DNA from: Bradyrhizobium sp. 190
Lineage (GTDB): Bacteria; Pseudomonadota; Alphaproteobacteria; Rhizobiales; Xanthobacteraceae
Length of the DNA: 64,000 nucleotides
Assembly: GCF_023073415.1 (NCBI RefSeq)
Contig: NZ_JADPJL010000062.1
Coordinates: forward strand, 124,001 to 188,000
Direction: 5' to 3'
Made by a program: the position numbers and the translations under genes. Shown in pieces: positions 53,018 to 61,753 of the stretch (position 1 is the stretch's first letter; every line of letters starts with the position of its first letter). The notes below the pieces were generated by a model. That model was not told the origin of the DNA and ran no database searches. It saw only the letters and a program-made list of their open reading frames with translations.

Positions 53018-53049
53018 TACTCATCAGAGTGCACAACCTCTGATGAGTA
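53018..53049 (+). promoter_or_regulatory. 12-bp inverted repeat directly before fdsG
   Basis: TACTCATCAGAG and CTCTGATGAGTA are perfect complements separated by 8 nt, and end 7 nt before the fdsG ATG. In RNA the hairpin would abut the CGCGGAA ribosome-binding site; in DNA it could be an operator for a repressor. No fdsR-type regulator gene is next to the operon in this window. Confidence 0.7.
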
Positions 53050-53056
53050 CGCGGAA

Positions 53057-53533
53057 ATGGCATCGGCATACGAACCCTGGAATGAAGCGCGCGGCGCCGA
53101 GATCATCGCCGAGCATGACAAGCTCGAAGGCGCGACCCTGGTGATCCTGCATGCGATGCAGGAAGCGTTCGGCTACGTGCCCGAGCCCGCCATTCCGATG
53201 ATCGCATCCGCGCTCAGCCTGTCGCGCGCCGAGGTCCATGGCGTGTTCACCTTCTATCACGATTTCCGCCACGAACCGGCCGGCCGCCATGTGCTGAAAT
53301 TGTGCCGTGCCGAGGCGTGCCAAGCCGCCGGCGGCGATGCGCTTGCCGCGCGCGCGGAAGCGAAGCTCGGCATATCGATCGGAAACACTACCGCCGATTC
53401 GCGCGTCACGCTGGAGCCGATCTATTGCCTCGGGCTGTGCGCCACCGCGCCGTCGGCGATGCTCGATGGCCGCGTCGTCGGGCGGCTGGATGAAGCGCGG
53501 ATCGATGCGCTGGTCGCGGAGGCACAGCGATGA
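53057..53533 (+). CDS. fdsG: NAD-dependent formate dehydrogenase gamma subunit
   Basis: A 158-residue NuoE-like subunit carrying one 2Fe-2S cluster with ligands in LCRAEACQ and CLGLCATAPS. The N-terminal helical part (TLVILHAMQEAFGYVPEPAI) is typical. It forms with FdsB the NADH-interacting module of soluble Mo-dependent formate dehydrogenase. It is first in the operon and overlaps fdsB by 4 bp. Confidence 0.92.
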   Translation: MASAYEPWNEARGAEIIAEHDKLEGATLVILHAMQEAFGYVPEPAIPMIASALSLSRAEVHGVFTFYHDFRHEPAGRHVLKLCRAEACQAAGGDALAARAEAKLGISIGNTTADSRVTLEPIYCLGLCATAPSAMLDGRVVGRLDEARIDALVAEAQR

Positions 53534-55086
53534 AAATGCGCATTTTCGTTCCGCGCGATGCCGGCGCGATTGCCGTCGGCGCAGATGAAGTCGTTGCCGC
53601 GCTCGAGCAGGCTGCGGACAAGCGCGGCCTCCCGATCGAGATCATCAGGAACGGATCACGCGGGCTTTATTGGCTGGAGCCGATGGTCGAGGTGGCGACG
53701 GTGAAGGGCCGCGTCGCGTACGGCCCGGTGAGCCCGGCGGACGTTCCCTCCCTGTTCGATGCGATGGCGAGTAACGGCCCGCACGCCCTGCGACTCGGCC
53801 TTGCGGAAGAAATTCCCTGGCTGAAGCGGCAGACCCGCCTGACGTTTGCCCGTTGCGGCGTGATCGATCCCCGCTCCGTCAAGGATTACCGCGACCACAA
53901 CGGCTACAAGGGCCTGGAGCGGGCACTGACGCTGACCTCGGACGAAATCCTCGCCGACGTCACCGCGTCTGGACTGCGCGGGCGTGGTGGCGCCGGTTTC
54001 CCGACCGGCATCAAGTGGAAGACGGTGGCGCAGGCCAGCGCCGACCGCAAATACATCGTCTGCAACGCCGACGAAGGCGACAGCGGCACCTTCGCGGACC
54101 GCATGATCATGGAGGGCGATCCCTTCGTCGTGATCGAAGGCATGACGATTGCAAGCATCGCCGTCGGCGCCACCAAGGGCTACATCTACATCCGCTCGGA
54201 ATATCCGCATGCGGTGGCGGCGATGAACGCCGCGATCACGGCCGCCCGGCGCACCGGCTATCTCGGCGAGGGTATCGTCGGCTCCAGCCACAATTTCGAC
54301 CTCGAAGTCCGGGTCGGCGCAGGCGCCTATGTCTGCGGCGAGGAGACCTCGCTGCTGGAAAGCCTCGAAGGCCGCCGCGGCATCGTCCGCGCCAAGCCGC
54401 CGCTGCCCGCCCACAAGGGCCTGTTCGGCCGCCCGACCGTGATCAACAACGTGCTGTCGTTCGCAGCGATCCCCTTCATCCTCGATAACGGTGCGAAAGC
54501 CTATGCGGATTGCGGCATGGGCCGCTCGCGCGGCACGATGCCGATCCAGCTCGCCGGCAACATCAAGAACGGCGGACTGTTCGAGGTCGCTTTCGGCATC
54601 ACGCTCGGAGAACTGATCGACGACGTCGGCGGAGGCACCGCGAGTGGCCGCCCAGTGCGCGCCGTGCAGGTCGGTGGACCGCTCGGCGCGTATTTCCCAC
54701 GCGCGCTGTTCGACACGCCGTTCGACTATGAGGCCTTTGCCGCGCGCGACGGGCTGATCGGCCATGGCGGCATCGTGGTGTTCGATGACAGCGTCGACAT
54801 GGCGAAGCAGGCCCGCTTCGCAATGGAATTCTGCGCGGTCGAATCCTGCGGCAAGTGCACGCCGTGCCGGATCGGCTCCACGCGTGGCGTCGAGACCATC
54901 GACAAGATCATCCGGGGTGAGCGCACCTCCGAAAATCTCGCCGTGGTCGAAGACCTCTGCAACACCATGAAATTCGGCTCGCTGTGCGCGCTCGGCGGCT
55001 TCACGCCCTACCCTGTATTGAGCGCATTGAAACATTTCCGGGAAGATTTTGGCCCGGCACCGGCCACCCTGCAGGCCGCGGAATAG
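53530..55086 (+). CDS. fdsB: NAD-dependent formate dehydrogenase beta subunit
   Basis: A 518-residue NuoF-like subunit. An N-terminal thioredoxin-like part (1-120) lacks an obvious cluster motif. The FMN/NADH-binding core has LRGRGGAGFPTGIKWKTV, VCNADEGDSGTFADRMI and GAGAYVCGEETSLLESLEG, and the 4Fe-4S site is ESCGKCTPCRIGSTRG. It transfers electrons from the FdsA clusters to NAD+. It is 10 bp upstream of fdsA. Confidence 0.94.
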   Translation: MKMRIFVPRDAGAIAVGADEVVAALEQAADKRGLPIEIIRNGSRGLYWLEPMVEVATVKGRVAYGPVSPADVPSLFDAMASNGPHALRLGLAEEIPWLKRQTRLTFARCGVIDPRSVKDYRDHNGYKGLERALTLTSDEILADVTASGLRGRGGAGFPTGIKWKTVAQASADRKYIVCNADEGDSGTFADRMIMEGDPFVVIEGMTIASIAVGATKGYIYIRSEYPHAVAAMNAAITAARRTGYLGEGIVGSSHNFDLEVRVGAGAYVCGEETSLLESLEGRRGIVRAKPPLPAHKGLFGRPTVINNVLSFAAIPFILDNGAKAYADCGMGRSRGTMPIQLAGNIKNGGLFEVAFGITLGELIDDVGGGTASGRPVRAVQVGGPLGAYFPRALFDTPFDYEAFAARDGLIGHGGIVVFDDSVDMAKQARFAMEFCAVESCGKCTPCRIGSTRGVETIDKIIRGERTSENLAVVEDLCNTMKFGSLCALGGFTPYPVLSALKHFREDFGPAPATLQAAE

Positions 55087-55096
55087 GAGACTGACA

Positions 55097-57970
55097 ATGT
55101 CCTTGATCGAAGAGATCGACTTCGGCACGCCCCGTTCGAAATCCGAAGCGATGGTGACGCTGACCATCGACGGCAACAGCGTCACCGTACCCGAGGGCAC
55201 CTCCATCATGCGCGCGGCCATGGAAGCCGGCACGCAGATTCCAAAACTCTGCGCGACAGATATGGTGGACGCCTTCGGCTCCTGCCGGCTATGCCTGATC
55301 GAGATCGAGGGCCGCGCCGGAACACCGGCCTCCTGCACCACGCCCGCCATGAATGGGCTCGTCGTGCACACTCAGACCGAGCGCTTGAAGAAGCTGCGCA
55401 AGGGCGTGATGGAGCTCTATATCTCCGACCACCCGCTCGACTGCCTGACCTGCGCCGCCAACGGCGACTGCGAATTGCAGGACATGGCCGGTGCCGTCGG
55501 CCTGCGCGACGTGCGTTACGGCTATGAAGGCGAGAACCACGTGTTCGCCAAGGCGGACGGCTGCACCAACGACAACTGGATGCCGAAGGACGAGTCCAAC
55601 CCGTATTTCACCTACGATCCCTCGAAATGCATCGTCTGCTCGCGCTGCGTCCGCGCCTGCGAGGAAGTTCAGGGCACGTTCGCACTGACGATCTCAGGGC
55701 GCGGTTTCGACAGCCGTGTTTCGCCCGGCATGAGCGAAAGCTTTCTCGGCTCCGAATGCGTGTCTTGCGGCGCCTGCGTTCAGGCCTGCCCGACCGCGAC
55801 GCTGACGGAAAAATCCGTCATCGAAATCGGCCAGCCCGAGCATTCCCTCGTCACCACCTGCGCCTATTGCGGCGTCGGCTGCACCTTCAAGGCAGAGATG
55901 CGCGGCGAGGAAGTCGTGCGTATGGTTCCCTACAAGGACGGCAAAGCCAATCGCGGCCATTCCTGCGTCAAGGGGCGCTTTGCCTGGGGCTACACCACCC
56001 ACAGGGAACGCATCCTCAAGCCGATGATCCGCGAGGATATCGCCGATCCCTGGCGCGAGGTGTCGTGGGATGAGGCGTTCAATTTTGCCGCCGCGAAATT
56101 CAAAGGCATCCAGCAAAAGTACGGCCGCGATGCCGTCGGCGGCATCACCTCCTCCCGCTGCACCAATGAAGAAACCTATCTGGTGCAGAAACTGATCCGC
56201 GGCGGTTTTGGCAACAACAACGTCGACACCTGCGCCCGCGTCTGCCATTCGCCGACCGGCTATGGCCTGTCGACGACGTTCGGCACTTCGGCCGGCACGC
56301 AGGACTTCGACTCCGTCGAGCATACCGACGTCGTGATGGTGATCGGCGCCAATCCGGCCTCCGCCCATCCCGTGTTCGCCTCGCGGCTGAAGAAGCGGCT
56401 GCGCCAGGGCGCCAAGCTGATCGTGCTCGATCCGCGGCGGACCGAAATGGTGGAAGGGCCGCATATGAAGGCGCTGCATCTGCCGCTGATGCCCGGCACC
56501 AATGTTGCCGTGCTGACGGCGCTGGCACATGTCATCGTCACCGAGGGCCTCGTCGATGAAGCCTTCGTGCGCGAGCGCTGCGACTGGAGCGAGTTCGAGG
56601 AATGGGCCACCTTCGTGGCGCTGCCGAAGAACAGCCCGGAAGCCACCGGGATCATGACCGGCGTCGATCCGAAGGTGTTGCGCGAAGCCGCGCGGCAATT
56701 CGCCACCGGTGGCAACGGCGCGATCTATTACGGCCTTGGCGTTACCGAGCACAGCCAGGGCTCGACCACGGTGATTGCGATCGCCAACCTCGCGATGGCG
56801 ACCGGCAATATCGGCCGGCCCGGCGTCGGCGTGAACCCGCTGCGCGGGCAAAATAACGTTCAAGGCTCCTGCGACATGGGCTCGTTCCCGCACGAGCTGC
56901 CCGGCTATCGCCATATCTCGGGCGACGCGGTGCGCGACCAGTTCGAGGCGATGTGGAACGTCAAGCTCAATCCCGAACCGGGCCTGCGCATCCCGAACAT
57001 GTTCGACGCCGCGATCGAAGGCACGTTCATGGGCATCTACGTGCAGGGCGAGGATATCCTGCAGTCCGACCCGAACACCAAACATGTGGTGGCGGCGCTG
57101 TCGTCGATGGAATGCGTCATCGTGCATGACCTCTTCCTCAACGAGACCGCGAACTACGCCCATGTCTTCCTGCCGGGATCGACCTTCCTGGAGAAGGACG
57201 GCACCTTCACCAATGCCGAACGTCGCATCCAGCGTGTCCGCAAGGTGATGACGCCGCGCAACGGCCTCGCCGACTGGGAAGTCACCATCGGTCTTGCCAA
57301 GGCGATGGGCTTCGAGATGCGCTACAACCACCCCTCCGAAATCATGGACGAGATCGCGGCGCTGACGCCGACCCTTGCCGGCGTCTCCTATGCCAAACTG
57401 GAAGAGCTCGGCTCGGTGCAGTGGCCGTGCAACGAGAAGGCGCCGGAAGGCACGCCGGTGATGCATATCGACGGCTTCGTGCGCGGCAAGGGCAAGTTCG
57501 TGGTCACCGAATATATCCCGACCGACGAACGCACCGGGCCGAGGTTCCCGCTGCTGCTGACGACGGGCCGCATCCTCAGCCAGTACAATGTCGGCGCACA
57601 GACCCGCCGCACCGACAATGTGGTCTGGCATGCCGAGGACCGGCTGGAGATCCATCCGCATGACGCCGAGCAGCGCGGCGTGCGCGATGGCGACTGGGTG
57701 CGGCTCAAGAGCCGCGCCGGCGAAACCACGCTGCGCGCCGAGATCACCGACCGCGTGGCGCCGGGCGTGGTCTACACCACGTTCCACCACCCGGATACGC
57801 AGGCCAACGTCATCACCACGGAGTACTCGGACTGGGCCACCGACTGTCCGGAATACAAGGTCACGGCGGTGCAGATTTCGCCGTCCAATGGTCCCAGTGA
57901 CTGGCAGAAGGCCTATGACGAGCAGGCCCGCCACTCCCGCCGCATCGCGCCGGCGGAAGCCGCGGAGTAA
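55097..57970 (+). CDS. fdsA: NAD-dependent formate dehydrogenase alpha (Mo) subunit
   Basis: A 957-residue catalytic subunit, very close to the known length of the Rhodobacter enzyme. The N-terminal 2Fe-2S domain has CATDMVDAFGSCRLC; next come a His-Cys-type cluster segment (HPLDCLTCAANGDC) and two ferredoxin 4Fe-4S motifs (CIVCSRCVRACEE, CVSCGACVQACPT). The molybdopterin domain starts at CAYCGVGC with the bis-MGD ligand Cys383 and conserved His384 in CARVCHSPTG. The enzyme oxidises formate to CO2 with NAD+. The ATG at 55097 follows GGAGACTGACA. Confidence 0.95.
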   Translation: MSLIEEIDFGTPRSKSEAMVTLTIDGNSVTVPEGTSIMRAAMEAGTQIPKLCATDMVDAFGSCRLCLIEIEGRAGTPASCTTPAMNGLVVHTQTERLKKLRKGVMELYISDHPLDCLTCAANGDCELQDMAGAVGLRDVRYGYEGENHVFAKADGCTNDNWMPKDESNPYFTYDPSKCIVCSRCVRACEEVQGTFALTISGRGFDSRVSPGMSESFLGSECVSCGACVQACPTATLTEKSVIEIGQPEHSLVTTCAYCGVGCTFKAEMRGEEVVRMVPYKDGKANRGHSCVKGRFAWGYTTHRERILKPMIREDIADPWREVSWDEAFNFAAAKFKGIQQKYGRDAVGGITSSRCTNEETYLVQKLIRGGFGNNNVDTCARVCHSPTGYGLSTTFGTSAGTQDFDSVEHTDVVMVIGANPASAHPVFASRLKKRLRQGAKLIVLDPRRTEMVEGPHMKALHLPLMPGTNVAVLTALAHVIVTEGLVDEAFVRERCDWSEFEEWATFVALPKNSPEATGIMTGVDPKVLREAARQFATGGNGAIYYGLGVTEHSQGSTTVIAIANLAMATGNIGRPGVGVNPLRGQNNVQGSCDMGSFPHELPGYRHISGDAVRDQFEAMWNVKLNPEPGLRIPNMFDAAIEGTFMGIYVQGEDILQSDPNTKHVVAALSSMECVIVHDLFLNETANYAHVFLPGSTFLEKDGTFTNAERRIQRVRKVMTPRNGLADWEVTIGLAKAMGFEMRYNHPSEIMDEIAALTPTLAGVSYAKLEELGSVQWPCNEKAPEGTPVMHIDGFVRGKGKFVVTEYIPTDERTGPRFPLLLTTGRILSQYNVGAQTRRTDNVVWHAEDRLEIHPHDAEQRGVRDGDWVRLKSRAGETTLRAEITDRVAPGVVYTTFHHPDTQANVITTEYSDWATDCPEYKVTAVQISPSNGPSDWQKAYDEQARHSRRIAPAEAAE

Positions 57971-57973
57971 GCC

Positions 57974-58810
57974 ATGCCCGATGCGGTCTATACCGCCGAT
58001 CGGCAGATCTGGCGCGACGGTCATCTCGGTGAAGGCACACGCCTGATCCCGGAAGAGACCGCGATCGCCCTCACCTATAATGGCGGCACCTACGCCGTCA
58101 TGATGGGCACGCCGCAGAACCTGCAGGATTTTGCGGTCGGGTTCAGCCTGAGCGAAGGCATCGTCCGATCGCCCGAGGAGATCGTCTCGCTCGATATCGT
58201 CGAGCTCGATGACGGCATCGAACTGCGGATGTGGCTGGCGTCATCGCAGGCCGAGCGCGTCAACGAACGAAGGCGGCATATCGCGGGACCCACCGGCTGC
58301 GGCATCTGCGGGATCGAGTCCATCGCCGAAGCCGTGCGCCCGGCCGCGATCGTCGCAGAGGGGCGCGTGTTCTCGCCCCACGAGATCATGGCCGCGATGG
58401 CGAGTATGACCGTGTTGCAGCAGATCAACATCCAGACCCGCGCGGTGCATGCGGCGGCATTCTGGACGCCGGCGCATGGCCTCGTGGCGCTGCGTGAGGA
58501 TGTCGGCCGCCACAACTCCCTCGACAAGCTCGCCGGTGCGCTGGCGCAGGCGAGCGTTTCCGCCTGCGAGGGCATCGTATTGCTGACCAGTCGGGTCTCG
58601 GTCGAGATGGTGCAGAAGACCGCCGCGATGGGCGCGCCGCTGATGGTCGCGGTGTCGGCGCCGACTGCGCTTGCCGTTCGCACCGCGGACGCCGCCGGCG
58701 TTACGCTCGCGGCAATCGCGCGCGCGGATGGATTTGAGATCTTCACGCATCCACGGCGGATTGCGGTTACACAACATGCTGGCGTTGCGGAGGCTACCCA
58801 TGTCGCCTGA
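57974..58810 (+). CDS. fdhD: Formate dehydrogenase accessory sulfurtransferase FdhD
   Basis: A 278-residue FdhD, which transfers sulfur from a cysteine desulfurase to the Mo cofactor of formate dehydrogenase. The catalytic Cys pair is in GPTGCGICGIES and the DVGRHNSLDKLAGAL motif is intact. It starts 3 bp after the fdsA stop and overlaps fdsD by 11 bp, so it belongs to the operon. Confidence 0.94.
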   Translation: MPDAVYTADRQIWRDGHLGEGTRLIPEETAIALTYNGGTYAVMMGTPQNLQDFAVGFSLSEGIVRSPEEIVSLDIVELDDGIELRMWLASSQAERVNERRRHIAGPTGCGICGIESIAEAVRPAAIVAEGRVFSPHEIMAAMASMTVLQQINIQTRAVHAAAFWTPAHGLVALREDVGRHNSLDKLAGALAQASVSACEGIVLLTSRVSVEMVQKTAAMGAPLMVAVSAPTALAVRTADAAGVTLAAIARADGFEIFTHPRRIAVTQHAGVAEATHVA

Positions 58811-59015
58811 TCGGCTGATCTACATGGCCAACCAGATCGGAAAATTCTTTCAGAGCCAGGGCCACGACAAGGCGGTGCCCGGGATCGCCGATCACATCAG
58901 GAAGTTCTGGGACCCGCGGATGCGCAAGGCGATCTTTGCGCATCTGGACAGCGGCGGCACCGGGCTCGACCCCAATGTCCGCGACGCGCTCGAGACGCTG
59001 AAGAAGGCTGCCTGA
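58800..59015 (+). CDS. fdsD: Formate dehydrogenase delta subunit
   Basis: A 71-residue FdsD protein (MSPDRLIYMANQIGKFFQSQ at the start, then DHIRKFWDPRMRKAIFAHLD). In Rhodobacter FdsD is needed for assembly of active FdsABG. The ATG at 58800 lies within the end of fdhD in another frame. It ends the operon. Confidence 0.9.
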   Translation: MSPDRLIYMANQIGKFFQSQGHDKAVPGIADHIRKFWDPRMRKAIFAHLDSGGTGLDPNVRDALETLKKAA

Positions 59016-59091
59016 CCGCCACCCGCACCGAATGATGGTTGCGCCGTGATAAGCGCCGCCCGCGCCGGCGAGCAAGGCGACGAACCAGCCG

Positions 59092-60570
59092 CTACCGGGA
59101 AACCGGCTCTGGGGGCGTGTAGGGATCCGGTGTACCGAGTTTGATCGGAGGGTACTTCTTAAAGCTCGCTTCCAGTTCTCCTACGATTCTCACTGCGGGA
59201 TCGGCGACCCAGGAGTTGTACGCAGCGACATCGCGCTCCTCTTTTCGGTCGGTGAGCAGATTGATGATCTTCGGCAATGGTAATTTCTGCGGCGGAGCGT
59301 ACATGCTTTCCTGCCAGATCAAATGCACTTTCCAGTTTCGCCATTTGACGGCTGACAAGCGGTCGGCGACGTAGGCTGGGAAGCCTTCGCGGTTAGAGGC
59401 TTCCTGTTTGCCGAGAAAGAAATCCAGCTGATCCACACCGTCAATCGGGCGATCCTTCGGGATCTCCGCGCCGCCGACGCGGGCGACCGTCGTGAAGAGA
59501 TCAACGATGTGGACGATTTCGTTGCTGACGCGCCCCGCCGGCACTTTTCCTGGCCAGCGGATGATGAACGGTGCACGGAGTGAGCCCTCCATCGCCGTGA
59601 AGTAAGTACCGCGCCACGGTCCATTGTCCCCCTCCCAAGGGTGGGTTGCCTCCGGCCCATTGTCACTGGCGAATACGACGAGCGTATCGTTTTCGATACC
59701 TGCTTGCTTGATAGCATCGAGAATTTGTCCGGTGCGGTGATCCATCTCGGCCAGGCAATCGGCCCAATCCCCGTTGCCGGTCCTGCCTGCGAATTCCAGA
59801 TTTGGAAGTGTCGGCATGTGAACGAGTGAGAAAGGAATGTAGGCATAGAACGGCTTGCCTGCGCCCGCATTGCGCTTGATAAATTCCACCGCACGGCCCG
59901 CGATTTCGGCATCCATCGTGCGGCGGCGATTCACGTCGAGCACTGCGACCTGGCGGGGCTTTTCACCCTTGCGCGCATCATAGATATGCTGGGGATGAAC
60001 TACCTTTGCATCCCAGCCTTGCTTGTCCCCGACCGACGGCCACATGCTCTTCGTCTCGTCGAGGGACGGCCACATCGCCTCGTCGTACGTGCGCGGGATG
60101 CCATACCACTCATCGAATCCCTGATTTGTAGGCATCCGGTCTTCGGCGCTGCCGAGATGCCATTTACCCCACATACCCGTTGCATATCCGTGCGCCGACA
60201 ACAGCTCCGCGGTGGTGATCTCCCACTGCGTCAATCCATCAGGAACGCCTCCGATAGGGACTTCGTAAGTGCCGGACCGGATGGCAAAACGGCCGCTCAA
60301 GAGAGCCGACCGGGACGGAGTGCATTGTGCTTCGACGTTGAAGTTGAGCAAACGCATTCCTTCGCCGGCGAGCGCGTCGATGCGCGGGGTGGGCGCGCCG
60401 CGAAGGCTACCGCCGCCATAGACGCCCAACTCGCCGTAGCCCAAATTGTCCATGAGGATAACGACAATATTGGGCTTCTTCGGTTGTTGCGCGGCGACGG
60501 GCACGCTCACAATCGTCATGGCGACGAGCGACGCCAGCGAACCGAGCCAAATGCTCTTGTCCATCCGCAT
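59092..60570 (-). CDS. Exported type I sulfatase (arylsulfatase family)
   Basis: A 492-residue sulfatase with a signal peptide (cleaved near AAQQ). The metal-site opening PNIVVILMDNLGYGELGVYG is followed by the formylglycine site Cys83 in CTPSRSALLSGR, GKWHLG and VVFASDNGPEATHPWEGDN. All core catalytic motifs are present, so it is likely active once Cys83 is converted by a formylglycine-generating enzyme, which is not in the window. Substrate unknown. It follows the HAD gene after 42 bp. Confidence 0.9.
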   Translation of the reverse strand: MRMDKSIWLGSLASLVAMTIVSVPVAAQQPKKPNIVVILMDNLGYGELGVYGGGSLRGAPTPRIDALAGEGMRLLNFNVEAQCTPSRSALLSGRFAIRSGTYEVPIGGVPDGLTQWEITTAELLSAHGYATGMWGKWHLGSAEDRMPTNQGFDEWYGIPRTYDEAMWPSLDETKSMWPSVGDKQGWDAKVVHPQHIYDARKGEKPRQVAVLDVNRRRTMDAEIAGRAVEFIKRNAGAGKPFYAYIPFSLVHMPTLPNLEFAGRTGNGDWADCLAEMDHRTGQILDAIKQAGIENDTLVVFASDNGPEATHPWEGDNGPWRGTYFTAMEGSLRAPFIIRWPGKVPAGRVSNEIVHIVDLFTTVARVGGAEIPKDRPIDGVDQLDFFLGKQEASNREGFPAYVADRLSAVKWRNWKVHLIWQESMYAPPQKLPLPKIINLLTDRKEERDVAAYNSWVADPAVRIVGELEASFKKYPPIKLGTPDPYTPPEPVSR

Positions 60571-60612
60571 TTGTTGCCTGTTGCGTTAGTCGATCGCGGT
60601 AAGCGACCCGCG

Positions 60613-61647
60613 TCAGTCAAAAGCAAAGATCCGCTTCCAGTCGTTCTTCATGTTGACCACGGTCCACTTGTTCACCGCTGCCGCGTCCAGCGCCACGTTG
60701 AGCCTGCCGAAATGCGAATCGCGGTCGTAGGCATATTCGCGTACCGCGTCGGTGTGGTGGACGATCAGGCCGAACCGCGCGCCACTGGCGCCGAGTGTCG
60801 CCCATTGCAGCATTTCGAGATCGCCGTCGGAGTTGCCGAAGGCGGCGATCGGACGGCGGCCGATGTGCTCATTGATACCGATCGGCTTGCCGGTCTTGTC
60901 GTCGATCAAATTGACCTCGGGCAGCCGGAAAAGTGTTGGCGCGCCGTCCTTCATCTCAAATCGCGTCTTGATGGACGATCCGACGACCTGCTCGGGAGGT
61001 ATTCCGTAGATCCGCTCGGTCCAGGGCCGCATGAATTCGATGCCGCCGCCTGACGCGATGAAGGTCTTGAAGCCGCTGGCCCGAAGGTAGGCGAGCAGTT
61101 CGAGCATCGGCTGGTAGACCAGTTCGGTATAGGGCCGCTTGAAGCGGTGATCGCGCGCGGTCGCCAGCCAATCCGTAACGATCTTCTCGAACTCCGCCGT
61201 GGTCATACCGGCATGCGTCACGGCGATGATTTCGACCAATCCTTTTTCGCCTGAAGCCGCAAGCGCCTTCAGGTCGCCGTCCAGCACCGCCGCGAACGGC
61301 TGCTTGGTCTTCCAGTCCGGATGCATGGGCGCCATGGTCTTCACACGGTCGAGCGCAAAGGCCAATTGGATATACATCGGCTGCTCGATCCAGAGCGTGC
61401 CGTCATTGTCGAAGGTCGCGATACGCTGCTCGACCGGGACGAAGAAGGGCCCGCCTTGCGTCGTGACCCTCGCAACGAAGTCGAGGATCGAGGCCTTGGT
61501 CGCGCCCTCGTTCCAGGACGGGAGTGGATCGCGTGCCTGTGCCAGCGCGGAGGTGGAGCGGAGCGAGGCAGAGAGCAAGGGTAGCATCGCCAGCGACGAG
61601 AGGAGGACGCGGCGGTCAAGGGGCGGAAAACGCAGGATTGGTTTCAT
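60613..61647 (-). CDS. Exported HAD-family phosphatase
   Basis: A 344-residue haloacid dehalogenase-type hydrolase with an N-terminal export signal (LDRRVLLSSLAMLPLLSASL, cleaved near ALAQ). HAD motif I is IATFDNDGTLW (Asp80, Asp82), motif II FIASGGGIEFMR and the acidic motif FGNSDGDLEML. It lies between sulfatase genes on the same strand and probably removes phosphate from the compound that the sulfatases desulfate. The pairing is inference; the HAD call is firm. Confidence 0.88.
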   Translation of the reverse strand: MKPILRFPPLDRRVLLSSLAMLPLLSASLRSTSALAQARDPLPSWNEGATKASILDFVARVTTQGGPFFVPVEQRIATFDNDGTLWIEQPMYIQLAFALDRVKTMAPMHPDWKTKQPFAAVLDGDLKALAASGEKGLVEIIAVTHAGMTTAEFEKIVTDWLATARDHRFKRPYTELVYQPMLELLAYLRASGFKTFIASGGGIEFMRPWTERIYGIPPEQVVGSSIKTRFEMKDGAPTLFRLPEVNLIDDKTGKPIGINEHIGRRPIAAFGNSDGDLEMLQWATLGASGARFGLIVHHTDAVREYAYDRDSHFGRLNVALDAAAVNKWTVVNMKNDWKRIFAFD

Positions 61648-61753
61648 GGCTGATCCCTTTCAGGTTTCCCCGCAAAGCAGGAGGGCGATAATCATGCAGC
61701 CAGTTCGACTCTTGATGATCATCATAAACTCCTTGAAGTTCACGGCCCACAAT

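Noticed and set aside
55694..58024. 776-codon antisense open frame across fdsA
   Set aside because: A shadow of high-GC coding sequence; the plus strand encodes an unmistakable formate dehydrogenase alpha subunit.
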